Assembly: GCA_963821345.1 (NCBI GenBank)
Contig: CAWGDM010000001.1
Coordinates: 744,001-808,000 of the forward strand
DNA: 64,000 bases
Origin: WHSW01 sp963821345
GTDB lineage: Bacteria; Actinomycetota; Thermoleophilia; Solirubrobacterales; 70-9
Direction: 5' to 3'
Shown: piece after piece, positions 38,786 to 49,169 of the stretch
Numbering within the stretch: position 1 is the stretch's first letter
Layout of the letters: each line of letters opens with the position of its first letter
The notes under the pieces: generated by a model
Seen by the model: the letters and a program-made list of their open reading frames with translations, nothing else
Databases searched by the model: none
What the model was told of the DNA's origin: nothing
Translations under genes and position numbers: made by a program

Positions 38786-38793
<8 letters not shown>
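36256..38793 (-). CDS. gyrA: DNA gyrase subunit A
   Basis: An intact 845-residue subunit that cuts and rejoins DNA. Quinolone-determining region HPHGDSAIYDTLVRMAQ retains Ser at the common resistance position; catalytic Tyr is in MRYTEARL. The GyrA box appears as YRQQHRGGVGVMGM at the start of the C-terminal beta-pinwheel, and six pinwheel blades can be followed to EKKGGLAGALIV. The tail is acidic/Ala-rich. Its ATG lies within the last codons of gyrB (8-base overlap). Confidence 0.98.
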
Positions 38794-41234
<2,441 letters not shown>

Positions 41235-41320
41235 TAGGTGGTCAGACCTCCGGTCGATTTCATGAGAAACCCCGACCGCTTGGCCCGACGAGAGGCCGAG
41301 TACCCAGCGGTTCGGGGCGG
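41235..41320 (-). promoter_or_regulatory. Structured gyrB leader with terminator-like hairpin
   Basis: In the 182-base gap between the DUF721 gene and gyrB, the minus strand carries CCCCGAACCGCT paired with AGCGGTCGGGG (one bulge) around an inner GGCC/GGCC stem, followed by TTTCTC; the structure spans about 41270-41318. It is 36 bases before the gyrB start. The following GGAGGT (41245-41254 region) can pair with ACCT just before the GTG. This may be the terminator of the dnaA-to-DUF721 operon, an attenuator of gyrB, or both. The remaining 41320-41416 is comparatively AT-rich and may hold the gyrB promoter. Confidence 0.45.
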
Positions 41321-41416
41321 GGGTACAAGTTCACATAAGGATACCAGGACCGGACCCCGGAAAGCCGCGCGGTCAAACATAAAGTACCTGCAAATTACGC
41401 ACCAAATTGTGGCGAT

Positions 41417-41716
41417 CTAGAAACCTTCGCCGACGACGAACCGAAGCCGGCTCACGCGGGCCTCGCCGAGCGCCTGGTTGAGCTTCGCGCGCAGCTCGTC
41501 GTGGAGCAGATCGAGCTCCTGGGCCCAGGTCGCGGCACGGCACTCGACCGTGATCGTGCCGTCGCGGTCACGCACCGGTCGCGCCTCGGCGGCGATCCGG
41601 GGGCCGACCGCGGAGCCCCAGCTGCCCTGGACCGCGGCGAGCAGCGTCCGCGGCTCGACCCGGGCTCGCAGGTCGCCGGCGGCGATGCCGATCGGCCGCG
41701 GCGCTCCCCGCTTCAT
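41417..41716 (-). CDS. DUF721/DciA-like protein
   Basis: A 99-residue protein at the recF-gyrB position where actinobacteria carry a DUF721 gene. Family marks: LLAAVQGSWGSAVGPRIAAEARPVRDRDGTITVECRAATWAQELDLLHDELRAKLNQAL. DUF721 includes DciA, the helicase-loading factor of many bacteria, so a role in loading DnaB at the adjacent origin is reasonable but inferred. The ATG overlaps the recF stop (ATGA). Confidence 0.9.
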   Translation of the reverse strand: MKRGAPRPIGIAAGDLRARVEPRTLLAAVQGSWGSAVGPRIAAEARPVRDRDGTITVECRAATWAQELDLLHDELRAKLNQALGEARVSRLRFVVGEGF

Positions 41717-42819
41717 GCAGCCCGCTCCCCGGCGGCGTCGGCGAGCGCGCGGCCGTCGCGGATCGCGATCTCGCGACGGCTCACCGTCGCCGGCAGGTGG
41801 TCGGGCTCGGTGGCGGTGACCACGGCCTGACCGCCGCCGGCACCCAGGTGCTCGACCAGCAGCCGGCGGCGCTCCGCATCGAGCTCGGAGCTGACGTCGT
41901 CGAGCAGCATCAGCGGCGGCGGGCGTCCGTCGTCGAGCAGCGCGCGGCGCTCCGCGAACAACAGCGCCAGCAGCGCCGTTCGCTGCTGTCCCTGCGAGCC
42001 GTATCGCCGCAGCGAGCGATCGCCGGACTCGATCGCGAGCTCGTCGTGGTGCGGCCCCCAGCCGCTGTAGCCACGGGCCACATCGGTGTCGCGGCGCTCG
42101 GCGAGCTCGGCGACGAGCTGTTCGGCGCCGGTCGCCTCGCTGCGAGGCCGGTAGCGCAGCGTCGCCGGCGGGCCGAGCCCGAGCGCCGAACTCGCCTCGG
42201 CAAACGGCGTCGCGAGCCGCTCGACCGCGGCCGCCCGGACAGCCGCCAACTCGACCCCGGCGATCGCCAGCTCGAGGTCCCAGGCGTCGAGGCCCGCCGG
42301 CGAGGCGGCTGCGGACCGGATCCGGCCGAGCAGCGCGTTGCGCTGGGCGAGCGCGCGCGAGTAGCGGCGGCGTGCCTCGTCGCGAGCCGGCCATAGGGCG
42401 GCGCAGAAGCCATCGAGGTGCGCCCGTCGGCCCGCGGGCGGGCCCTTGACCAGGGCGAGGCGGTCGGGCATGAACACGGCGAGCGCGGGACGCAGGGCCG
42501 ACCCGGCCGCCTCCGTCGGCGCCCCGTCGACCAGGTGGCGGCGCCCGTCGGCCCGGCTCACCGAGCTCAGGAAGGCGCGCCGCTGGTCGGCCTCGGCGAC
42601 GACCGCCTCGACGCGCATCAGCGACTCGCCGAAGGCGATCGTCTCGCGCGCGTCGCGGGTCCGGCATGAGCGCCCGGCGAGGGCGGTGTACAGGGCCTCG
42701 AGCAGGTTGGTCTTGCCGGCGCCGTTCGGGCCCCAGAGCAGGTTGATGCCCGGCCCAAGGCTGATCTGCGCGGTGGCGAGGTTGCGGAAGCTGAGGGTGC
42801 TCAGGCTCTCGACGACCAC
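41713..42819 (-). CDS. recF: DNA replication and repair protein RecF
   Basis: A 368-residue SMC-like ATPase loading RecA at gaps. Walker A GPNGAGKTNLLEALYTAL, signature YSGWGPHHDELAIESGDRSLRRYGSQGQQRTALLALLFAE and Walker B PLMLLDDVSSELDAERR. The GTG at 42819 (before VVESLSTLSFRN) gives the family N-terminus. Because of the dnaN frame break, one continuous open frame runs from dnaN into recF, which is not a real fusion. It starts 14 bases after dnaN ends. Confidence 0.95.
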   Translation of the reverse strand: MVVESLSTLSFRNLATAQISLGPGINLLWGPNGAGKTNLLEALYTALAGRSCRTRDARETIAFGESLMRVEAVVAEADQRRAFLSSVSRADGRRHLVDGAPTEAAGSALRPALAVFMPDRLALVKGPPAGRRAHLDGFCAALWPARDEARRRYSRALAQRNALLGRIRSAAASPAGLDAWDLELAIAGVELAAVRAAAVERLATPFAEASSALGLGPPATLRYRPRSEATGAEQLVAELAERRDTDVARGYSGWGPHHDELAIESGDRSLRRYGSQGQQRTALLALLFAERRALLDDGRPPPLMLLDDVSSELDAERRRLLVEHLGAGGGQAVVTATEPDHLPATVSRREIAIRDGRALADAAGERAA

Positions 42820-42833
42820 ACGACCACGCCCCC

Positions 42834-43944
42834 TCAGACGTTGAGGCGGATCGGCATCACGAGGTAGCGAGAAGTCGTCGCCGTCCACCGGGCGCAGAAG
42901 CCCGGGGCGCAACGGCGAGCTGAGCTGAATCGCGACCTGCTCGGTGGCGACACTCTCGGCGCCCTCGACCAGGAACTGCGGGTTGAAGGCGATCTCCAGG
43001 GGCTCGCCCGAGTACGGAGCCGGCATCGCCTCGCTCGCGTCGCCGATGTCCGGGGTCTCGGCGGCGACGGTCAGCTCGCCCTCGGAAAAGGCGAGCCGCA
43101 GCGGCGCGTTGCGCTGCGCCAGTTGGCTGATCCGCTTGGCGATCTCCAGGAACTCCTCGCGCGGCAGGTGGACGTCGTGCTCGAACGCCTCGGGGATCAG
43201 CTGGCGCCAGCTCGGGAACTGACCCTCGATCAGCCGCGAGGAGAGGATCACCCCGGCGACCGAGAACACCGCCTGGTTGCGCGGCAGCGAGATCTCGACC
43301 TCATCGGCCCCCGAGGCGGCGATGATCCGCGCCAGCTCGCGCAGCGCCTTCGCCGGTACGTTCGCCTCCAGGGTCTGGGAGACGGGCCCGTCGAGCTGGG
43401 TGTGCTTGACGCTCAGCCGGTAGGAGTCGGTGGCGACCATGGTCAGGGTGTTGCCCTCGGCCTGCAGCAGGACCCCGGTCAGGATCGGGCGCACCTCGTC
43501 CCGCGAGGCGGCACGGGCGACCAGGTCGATGGTCGCCGCCAGCGGCGCGGCCGGGAGCTTGGCGACCTCGCCCTCGAGCTCGGGTAGGCGCGGGAAGTCA
43601 TCGGCCGGCAACGTGCGCAGGTGGAAGCGGGCGCTGCCGCCGGCGATCTCGACGTCGCGCTGCTCGCTGCGCAGCTCGACCGACACCTCGCCGGGCGGCA
43701 GGCTGCGGACGACGTCGGCGAACAGGCGGCCGGGGAGCAGCACGGTCCCCTCCTGCTCGAGCTTCGCGTCGCTGAGGGTGCTGGTCAGCGCGAGCTCGTT
43801 GTCGGTGGCGCGCATGGTCAGGGCACCGTCGGTCGCGGCGACCAGGATGCCGCCCAGCGACGGCAGCGCGCCGCGGGTCGAGACGGCGCGGCCGACCAGC
43901 TGCAGGGCGCCGGAGAGGGAGTCACGGGTGACGGAGAACTTCAT
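42834..43944 (-). CDS. dnaN: DNA polymerase III sliding clamp (beta), frame break
   Basis: About 369 residues, three clamp repeats, starting MKFSVTRDSLSGALQLVGRAVSTRGALPSLGGILV. The C-terminus reads SPLRPGLLRPVDGDDF, then the frame is lost by one extra base at about 42870; dropping it gives RYLVMPIRLNV and a stop at 42836-42834, the conserved clamp ending that lines the partner-binding cleft. The break removes only the last ten or so residues, but these are essential in known clamps, so an error in the sequence is likely. It lies between dnaA and recF. Confidence 0.96.
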
Positions 43945-44110
43945 CGAGGGTCGCTCATCTTCCTACTTTGATCAGATGTATCTGTTTCGTGGATGGTTGT
44001 GGATCGTGGGTCGATCGGGGCTTGCGGGAGCGGTGCCGGCCCTGTTGATCAAGACCCCGCCGCCGGTGGATCATGCCCCGTATCGGTGGACGGATGATCT
44101 CCGCGCTCGG
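43945..44110. other. Candidate oriC (dnaA-dnaN spacer)
   Basis: The 104-base spacer between dnaN and dnaA, plus the adjoining dnaA 3' end, holds several DnaA-box-like words on the plus strand: TCGTGGATG (43987), TTGTGGATC (43997), CGGTGGATC (44065) and CGGTGGACG (44084), against the consensus TTGTGGATAA. It also has two TTGATCA-like sites and the lowest GC content nearby. The dnaA-dnaN spacer is the usual actinobacterial origin. No box is perfect here, so the boundaries are soft. Confidence 0.5.
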
Positions 44111-45434
44111 GCTTTCCCAGGCTGGCGCGCACCCGGTGGATGGCGACGGCGGTCTCGGAGCCGGGCTCGAGCCGGGCGCTGACGCGGCGAACGGCGTGCA
44201 GGACGGTCGTGTGGTCGCGGTCGAAGCCGCGGGCGATCTCGGCCAGCGACAGAGGGGTGAGCTCGCGGGCGAGGTACATCGCGAGCTGGCGTGAGTGAGT
44301 GACGCGCTTGGAGCGCCGCGGGCCGAGCAGCTCGGAGCGGGTGATCCCATTGACGGCGCAGACGGCGTCCTGAATCGCCCCGAGCGTCGGCGGTTCGGCG
44401 ACCGGTCGCGCCTCGCTGTCGGGACTCCCCAGCGCCCGGCGCACGATCGGGCTGGACAGCGGCTCGCTGAGCAGGGAGGCCATCGCCATCACCCGGGTCA
44501 TCGCCCCCTCGAGCACGCGGATGTTCTCGGGGACGCCGGCCGCTATCTCCTGCAGCACCCGGGGATCGGGCAGCTCGCCGGCCGAACTCGATGCGATCCG
44601 CCATAAAACCGCGATCCGGGTTCGCAGGTCGGGCGCCTCGAGCTCGACCCGCAGGCCCCAGTTGAAGCGGTCGCGCAAGCGTTCGGCGAGCTTCGAGAGC
44701 GCCTCGGGAGGGCGGTCGGAGGAGAGCACGATCTGCTTGCCCGCCGAGTGCAGGGTGTTGAAGGTATGGACGAACTCCTCCTCGGTGCGCAGCTTGCCCT
44801 CGAGCACCTGGACGTCGTCGATCAGCAGCGCGTCGAGCTCGCGGTAGCGGGCCTTGAACGCCTCCGGGCCGTCGCGTTGCAGGGCGGCGACGAACTCGGC
44901 GGTGAACCGCTCGGCCGTCGTGTAATGGACCTCGAGCTCGGGGTGCACGCGCCGCAGGTACTCCGCGATCGCCCCGAGCAGGTGGGTCTTGCCGAGCCCG
45001 GGTGGACCGTGCAGGAACAGCGGGTTGTAGGCGTCCCCCGGGGACTCGGCGACCGCCAGCGCGGCGGCGTGGGCGAGGCGGTTGCCGGGCCCGATCACGA
45101 ACTGCTCGAAGGTGTGGCTCGGGTTCAGCGGCAGCGACTCGAGCTGTGCTCCGGCCGGCGCCCGCGCGCCGCGCCCGCCGTCGACGAACGCGATCGCGGT
45201 CAGCTGCGGCGCTGCGGCGCTGAGGCTCTGGCGCAGGCGCTGGCCGTAGCGGCGCTCGACCCAGGTGCGGATCCCGTCGGGCGCGGAGAGGTACAGGGTC
45301 GAGCCCTGGCGCGAGACCGGGCGCAGCGGCTCGAACCAGAGGTCGAAGGTGGCCTGTGGATAAGAGGCGCGAAGCTCGGCGCGTACCCGGTCCCAGAGCT
45401 GCTCGAGGTCCTGCTCTGGGGGTTGGGTCGGCAC
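44049..45434 (-). CDS. dnaA: Chromosomal replication initiator DnaA
   Basis: 461 residues. Domain I DLEQLWDRVRAELRASYPQATFDLWFEPL; domain III AAA+ from NPSHTFEQFVIGPGNRLAHAAALAVAE with Walker A GPPGLGKTH, Walker B LLIDDVQ and sensor RLRDRFNWGL; domain IV with RELTPLSLAEIARGFDRDHTTVLHAVRR, the DnaA-box reader. Domain II is very short. The GTG at 45434 is seven bases after TAAGGT, so transcription probably starts on the start codon. Divergent from rpmH. Confidence 0.97.
   Translation of the reverse strand: MPTQPPEQDLEQLWDRVRAELRASYPQATFDLWFEPLRPVSRQGSTLYLSAPDGIRTWVERRYGQRLRQSLSAAAPQLTAIAFVDGGRGARAPAGAQLESLPLNPSHTFEQFVIGPGNRLAHAAALAVAESPGDAYNPLFLHGPPGLGKTHLLGAIAEYLRRVHPELEVHYTTAERFTAEFVAALQRDGPEAFKARYRELDALLIDDVQVLEGKLRTEEEFVHTFNTLHSAGKQIVLSSDRPPEALSKLAERLRDRFNWGLRVELEAPDLRTRIAVLWRIASSSAGELPDPRVLQEIAAGVPENIRVLEGAMTRVMAMASLLSEPLSSPIVRRALGSPDSEARPVAEPPTLGAIQDAVCAVNGITRSELLGPRRSKRVTHSRQLAMYLARELTPLSLAEIARGFDRDHTTVLHAVRRVSARLEPGSETAVAIHRVRASLGKPERGDHPSTDTGHDPPAAGS
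45355..45363 (+). promoter_or_regulatory. Perfect DnaA box inside dnaA
   Basis: TGTGGATAA, an exact match to the DnaA box (TTATCCACA on the other strand), within codons 24-27 of dnaA, about 75 bases from its start. It may serve autoregulation or form part of an origin that extends into the gene. Confidence 0.6.
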
Positions 45435-45441
45435 TCGCCCG

Positions 45442-45447
45442 ACCTTA
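45442..45447 (-). promoter_or_regulatory. -10 element of dnaA
   Basis: TAAGGT on the minus strand, seven bases from the GTG start of dnaA, giving a probable leaderless mRNA. No clear -35 was seen in the 96-base divergent region. Confidence 0.5.
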
Positions 45448-45530
45448 CATTCGCGCCTGCGCCCCGCTCGGAGGCCACCCCGCATTTCGCGGGAAAGAAA
45501 CTCCGGCGTCTCTGTAGACTGGCCGATCCG

Positions 45531-45665
45531 ATGAAGCGCACCTGGCAGCCGAAGAAGCGCAAGCGAGCCCGTACCCACGGCTTTCGTGCCCGGATGCGGA
45601 CCCGCTCCGGCCGCGACGTCCTGCGGCGTCGCCGTGCCAAGGGCCGCAAGCGGCTCACGCCGTAG
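45531..45665 (+). CDS. rpmH: 50S ribosomal protein L34
   Basis: 44 residues, very basic: MKRTWQPKKRKRARTHGFRARM, RSGRDVLRRRRAKGRKRLTP. Full-length L34 in its classical place next to dnaA and before rnpA, transcribed away from dnaA. TAGACT (45515-45520) lies 10 bases before the ATG. The rnpA ATG follows its stop directly (TAGATG). Confidence 0.98.
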   Translation: MKRTWQPKKRKRARTHGFRARMRTRSGRDVLRRRRAKGRKRLTP

Positions 45666-46035
45666 ATGACCGAGCGCCGAAAGCGCGGCAGGCTGTCGCG
45701 CAGCGGGGACTTCGACCGGGTCTACCGCGACGGTCGCTCGCATGCCAACCGCTACCTGGTTCTCTACGCCTTTCCGCGTGGCGAGGGTGCCGACGACGAG
45801 GTCCGGCTCGGGGTCTCGGTCAGTCGCAAGGTCGGCGGCGCGGTCGAGCGCAACGCGGTCAAGCGAGCCCTGCGCGAGGCGTTCGGCGAGCCTCGACGCA
45901 AAACTGCCCAACGAGCATGATTTCGTCCTCGTCGCCAGGCCTGAGGCTGCACGTCTGGTTGAGCGTGAGGGAACACCGGGGGTCGAGGCCGCGCTCCGCG
46001 AGCTGCTCGACCAAGCGAGCCTGGACCGGGCGTAA
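45666..46035 (+). CDS. rnpA: Ribonuclease P protein component, frame break
   Basis: About 122 residues. N-terminal GRLSRSGDFDRVYRDGRSHANRYLVLYAF and the RNR signature region GVSVSRKVGGAVERNAVKRALREAF (R-x-x-G-x-A-V-x-R-N-x-x-K-R) are intact. One extra C at about 45891 breaks the frame after AFGE; LDAKLPNEHDFVLVARPEAARL follows in the other frame to a stop at 46033-46035. It processes tRNA 5' ends with the RNA subunit. The stop overlaps a candidate parS site. Confidence 0.95.
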
Positions 46036-46046
46036 CACGTGAAACG
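46031..46046. other. Candidate parS site
   Basis: The 16-base word CGTAACACGTGAAACG matches 12 of 16 positions of the ParB site TGTTTCACGTGAAACA, with CACGTG and the right arm GAAAC exact. It lies between the rnpA stop and the yidD start, about 2.3 kb from parA and under 1 kb from dnaA, which is where ParB sites cluster. The left arm mismatches lower confidence. Confidence 0.45.
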
Positions 46047-46416
46047 GTCGCCCGAACAGGTGGGAAGCATCCGAACGCGCCTCGCGCACGTCATTCGTGA
46101 GGTGTTCCTACTCCCGCTCCATGCCTACCGCTACGTGATCTCGCCCAACCTGGCCCCGCGCTGCAAGTACTACCCCAGCTGCTCCACCTACGGGGTCCAG
46201 GCCGTGCGTGAGCTGGGCGTGATTCGCGGCTCGATCGTCGCCTCCTGGCGCGTGATCCGTTGCAACCCGTTCAGTAACGGCGGCGTCGACGAACTCGCCG
46301 ACCGGCGTCTGTTTCGCGACCACGATCACCCGCACAAACACTCCGACACGGGGGCGATCGTGAGGCGTAGCGAAGCGAAGCCGAGCCCCGCCGCTGTTGA
46401 GGCGGCTGATTCATGA
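46039..46416 (+). CDS. yidD: Membrane protein insertion efficiency factor YidD
   Basis: 125 residues. The family core is LLPLHAYRYVISPNLAPRCKYYPSCSTYGVQAVRELGVIRGSIVASWRVIRCNPFSNGGVDEL with the CxYxPSCSxY and RCNPFxxGGxD motifs. It aids YidC-dependent insertion. The last residues (VRRSEAKPSPAAVEAA) come from a copy of the dispersed repeat (46361-46405) and are not family sequence. The GTG start lies within the candidate parS site; its stop overlaps the yidC ATG. Confidence 0.95.
   Translation: MKRSPEQVGSIRTRLAHVIREVFLLPLHAYRYVISPNLAPRCKYYPSCSTYGVQAVRELGVIRGSIVASWRVIRCNPFSNGGVDELADRRLFRDHDHPHKHSDTGAIVRRSEAKPSPAAVEAADS
46361..46405 (-). repeat. Dispersed hairpin repeat, copy D
   Basis: Minus-strand copy at the yidD-yidC junction. 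Read on the minus strand: GCCGCCTCAAC start, stem-loop CCGCC-TCAACAGC-GGCGG, GGGCTCGGCTTCGCTTCGCT with two TTCGC units, ending ACGCCTCA. It encodes the last residues of YidD and ends eight bases before the yidC start. Confidence 0.75.
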
Positions 46417-47172
46417 CCACGCTCGGCGTCCTGGTCATCTTCCAGCCGTTCGTCGACCTGGCCGAGGCGGTGATCAAGTTCTTCGCCGAGACGGTCGGCC
46501 TCAGCTGGGGCCTCTCGATCGTGATGCTCACCCTGACCGTCCGCGCTTTGACCCTGCCCCTGTCGCTGACCGGGATCCGCTCGATGCGTCGCATGCAGCT
46601 GGTGGCGCCCGAGCTCAAGGCGGTCCAGGAGAAGTACAAGGACGACCGCGAGCGCCAGCAACGAGAGATGCTCGCGCTCTACAAGCGCCACGGGGTGAAC
46701 CCGCTCGCCTCCTGCTTCCCGTTCCTGCTTCAGATCCCGTTCTTCATCGCCGTCTACTCGCTGCTGCGCGGCGACACGTTCAAGGAGGACGTGCTCGCCA
46801 GCGGCACTGCGGTCGACTTCCTCGGGCGTCAGCAACATCCTCCAGGCGCCCGAGGGCGCCGAGAAGTGGGTCCTGATCGTGCTGTTCATCAGCACGACCG
46901 TGCTCACCTTCCTCTACACCACCGCGACCACCCAGACGACCACCGGCCCGCAGCGCTACATCTTCTTGGCGCTGCCGCTGCTGTTCGCCCCCGTGATCGC
47001 CAACCAGCCCGCCGGCCTGGCGATCTACTGGATCACCACCAACATCTGGAGCCTCGGCCAGCAGGTCGTGGTCCAGCGGATAATGCCGATGCCGACCCCA
47101 CCCTCACCCGAGGAGCAAAAGAAGGTGGTCGCGCCGCCGCCGCCACCGCGAAAGAAGAAGAAGCGACGATGA
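46413..47172 (+). CDS. yidC: Membrane protein insertase YidC (short form), frame break
   Basis: About 252 residues, Gram-positive-type YidC without the large periplasmic domain. It shows SWGLSIVMLTLTVRALTLPLSLTGIRSMRRMQLVAPELKAVQEKYKDDRERQQREMLALYKRHGVNPLASCFPFLLQIPFFIAVYSLLR, the conserved Arg in the groove and the coiled coil. One extra G in the run at about 46825 breaks the frame after DFLG; VSNILQAPEGAEKW and the last helices follow in the other frame. The tail is Pro/Lys-rich. The ATG overlaps yidD; the stop overlaps jag. Confidence 0.96.
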
Positions 47173-47657
47173 GCGACGCCGCCGACGAACCCGCAGACCG
47201 CGTTGCCGACCTGCTCGAGGAGATCGCCGAGGCGCTCGACCTCGACGCCGAGATCATCGTCGACGAGACCGACGCCGAGATCCTCGCCCGGGTCGACGGC
47301 GACGACCTCGGGCTGTTGATCGGCCGCCGCGGCCAGACGATCGACGCGGTGCAGCTGCTCTGTTACCGGGTCGCGTTCCGCGGCCGCGGCGAGCGCAAGC
47401 GGGTCTCGGTCGACGCCGCCGGCTATCGCGAGCGCCGCCGCGAGACGGTCGAACGGCAGGCCGAGCGGGCGGCCGAGCGGGCGCTCGAGACCGGCAAGGA
47501 GATCGAGCTCGAGCCGATGAGCGCCACCGAGCGCAAGATCGTTCACGACCAGCTCGCCGACCGCAGTGGCCTGGAGACCTTCAGCGAGGGCGAGGAGCCC
47601 GATCGCTGCGTGATCGTCGCTCCGCTGGTCGCCGACGTCGACAACGTCGACGATTGA
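47169..47657 (+). CDS. KH/R3H RNA-binding protein Jag (KhpB)
   Basis: 162 residues: KH-II domain with LGLLIGRRGQTIDAVQLLCYRVAF (GxxG as IGRRGQ) followed by an R3H domain ELEPMSATERKIVHDQLADRSGLETFSEGEEPDRCVIVAP. The N-terminal Jag-N domain is missing, as in most actinobacterial forms. It has an RNA chaperone role linked to cell elongation in other bacteria. It overlaps yidC and rsmG by four bases each. Confidence 0.93.
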   Translation: MSDAADEPADRVADLLEEIAEALDLDAEIIVDETDAEILARVDGDDLGLLIGRRGQTIDAVQLLCYRVAFRGRGERKRVSVDAAGYRERRRETVERQAERAAERALETGKEIELEPMSATERKIVHDQLADRSGLETFSEGEEPDRCVIVAPLVADVDNVDD

Positions 47658-48313
47658 ACTCGGACCAGCTCCGCCGCCGCCTCACCCCCGTCCTCGAGCT
47701 GCTCGCCGCCGACCCGGCGTCGCTGAGCTCGGTGCGCGCCGGCGAGCGCGCCTGGAAGACCCATGTCGAGGACTCGCTCAGCGGGCTCGAGCTGGTCGGT
47801 CACCCGGACCGGCTCGCCGACATCGGCGCCGGCGCGGGGTTCCCTGGGCTGGTGCTCGCCGCGGCGCTGCCCGAGGCGCGGGTCGACCTGATCGAGTCGG
47901 TCGGCCGCAAGGCGCAGTTCATCGAGCGCGCGATCGCCGCCGCCGGGCTCGACAACGCGCGGGCGCTGGGGCTGCGCTCCGAGGACTGGGCCGGCGGCGA
48001 GGGGCGCGAGGCGTACGACGTGGTCACCGCGCGCGCGGTCGGCCGGCTCGCGACCCTCGCCGAGCTCGCCTCGCCGCTGCTGCGAGACGGCGGCCTGCTG
48101 GTCGCGTGGAAGGGCCGGCGCGACGGCGACGAGGAGGCCGAGTTGGAACGCGCCGGCGAGCAGCTGGCGATGACGCCGGAGCGGGTCGAGGCGGTCGGCG
48201 ACCGCGCCGGGTCCGAGCACCGCCACCTGCACGCGATCCGCAAGCACGGCCCGACCCCGTCCGATCTGCCGCGCCGCGCCGGGATGGCAAAGAAGCGCCC
48301 GCGGGGAAACTGA
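47654..48313 (+). CDS. rsmG: 16S rRNA (guanine-527 N7) methyltransferase
   Basis: 219 residues. Motifs: HVEDSLSGLELV, SAM-binding LADIGAGAGFPGLVLAAALPEARVDLIES, RKAQFIERAIAAAGL and VTARAVGRLATLAELASPLL. It methylates G527 of 16S rRNA; its loss gives low-level streptomycin resistance in other bacteria. The TTG start at 47654 overlaps the jag stop (TTGA), and starts further on would cut the family N-terminus. Confidence 0.95.
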   Translation: MNSDQLRRRLTPVLELLAADPASLSSVRAGERAWKTHVEDSLSGLELVGHPDRLADIGAGAGFPGLVLAAALPEARVDLIESVGRKAQFIERAIAAAGLDNARALGLRSEDWAGGEGREAYDVVTARAVGRLATLAELASPLLRDGGLLVAWKGRRDGDEEAELERAGEQLAMTPERVEAVGDRAGSEHRHLHAIRKHGPTPSDLPRRAGMAKKRPRGN

Positions 48314-48360
48314 ACCCGCATCTAGCGGCAGTTGCGCGCTCGGGTCGCCGCGCCGCTGGT

Positions 48361-48366
48361 TACGCT
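48361..48366 (+). promoter_or_regulatory. -10 element of parA
   Basis: TACGCT seven bases before the parA ATG at 48374, in the 60-base rsmG-parA gap. It fits a leaderless transcript for parAB. Confidence 0.5.
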
Positions 48367-48373
48367 CGCGGGG

Positions 48374-49159
48374 ATGGGAGCCGTGTACGCGATCGCGAAC
48401 CAAAAGGGCGGCGTCGGCAAGACGACGACCGCGGTCAACCTCGCCGCCTGCATCGCCGCCGAGGGCAGCCAGGTGCTGATCGTCGACCTCGACCCGCAGT
48501 GCAACGCGACCGTCGCCCTGGGCTTCGATCGCGATCTCGCACCCTCGTCATATGAGTGCCTGTGCGGGGAGACCTCGGTCGCCGCCGCGGCGCGACCCGC
48601 GGGACCCGACAACCTCTGGCTGGTGCCGGCGAACCGCGACCTCGCCGGCGCCTCGGTCGAGCTGCCGCGGATCGACGGCTACGAGCACCGTCTGCGCGAC
48701 GGGCTCGGACCCGTCCGCGAGCGATTCGCGCTCACCCTGCTCGACTGCCCGCCGTCGCTTGGGCCGGTGACCGTGAACGCGCTTGCCGCCGCCGACCGGG
48801 TGATCGTCCCCGTGCAGGCCGAGTACCTGGCGCTCGAGGGCCTGGTCCAGTTCCTGGAGACGCTCGACCTGGCGCGGCGCAAGCTCAACCCGGGGCTGGT
48901 TCTGACCGGCGTGCTGATCACCATGTACGACGAGCGGACCCGCCTCGCCCTGGACGTCGAGGCAGAGCTACGCCAGCATCTACCCGAACAGGTGTTCGAT
49001 ACCGTGATACCCAGGAGCGTGCGAGTCGCGGAGGCGCCTAGCCACGGGCTGCCGGTGATCGCCCACGCCCCCGACTCCCGCGGCGCCGTGGCGTACCGGC
49101 GGCTGGCGACCGAGCTAGCGCGCGCCGAACCCGAGTCGCTGAGGGCGGTGGCAGCGTGA
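48374..49159 (+). CDS. parA: Chromosome partitioning ATPase ParA
   Basis: 261 residues. Deviant Walker A KGGVGKTTTAVNLA with the signature Lys, Walker A' LIVDLDPQCNATVALGF, Walker B LTLLDCPPSLG, and PVQAEYLALEGLVQFLETL. Without an N-terminal DNA-binding extension, so chromosomal type (Soj). It moves ParB-bound origins. The ATG at 48374 matches the family start; an upstream in-frame start exists but lies before the -10 element. Confidence 0.96.
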   Translation: MGAVYAIANQKGGVGKTTTAVNLAACIAAEGSQVLIVDLDPQCNATVALGFDRDLAPSSYECLCGETSVAAAARPAGPDNLWLVPANRDLAGASVELPRIDGYEHRLRDGLGPVRERFALTLLDCPPSLGPVTVNALAAADRVIVPVQAEYLALEGLVQFLETLDLARRKLNPGLVLTGVLITMYDERTRLALDVEAELRQHLPEQVFDTVIPRSVRVAEAPSHGLPVIAHAPDSRGAVAYRRLATELARAEPESLRAVAA

Positions 49160-49169
49160 GGCGCCTGAG

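Noticed and set aside
42834..42860. CCGCCTCAAC at the dnaN end as a repeat copy
   Set aside because: It encodes the conserved clamp C-terminus (IRLNV) and lacks the hairpin partner.
41713..43944. One continuous open frame from dnaN into recF, suggesting a clamp-RecF fusion
   Set aside because: The frame joins only because of one extra base at about 42870; without it DnaN ends RYLVMPIRLNV with a stop, and RecF has its own GTG start.
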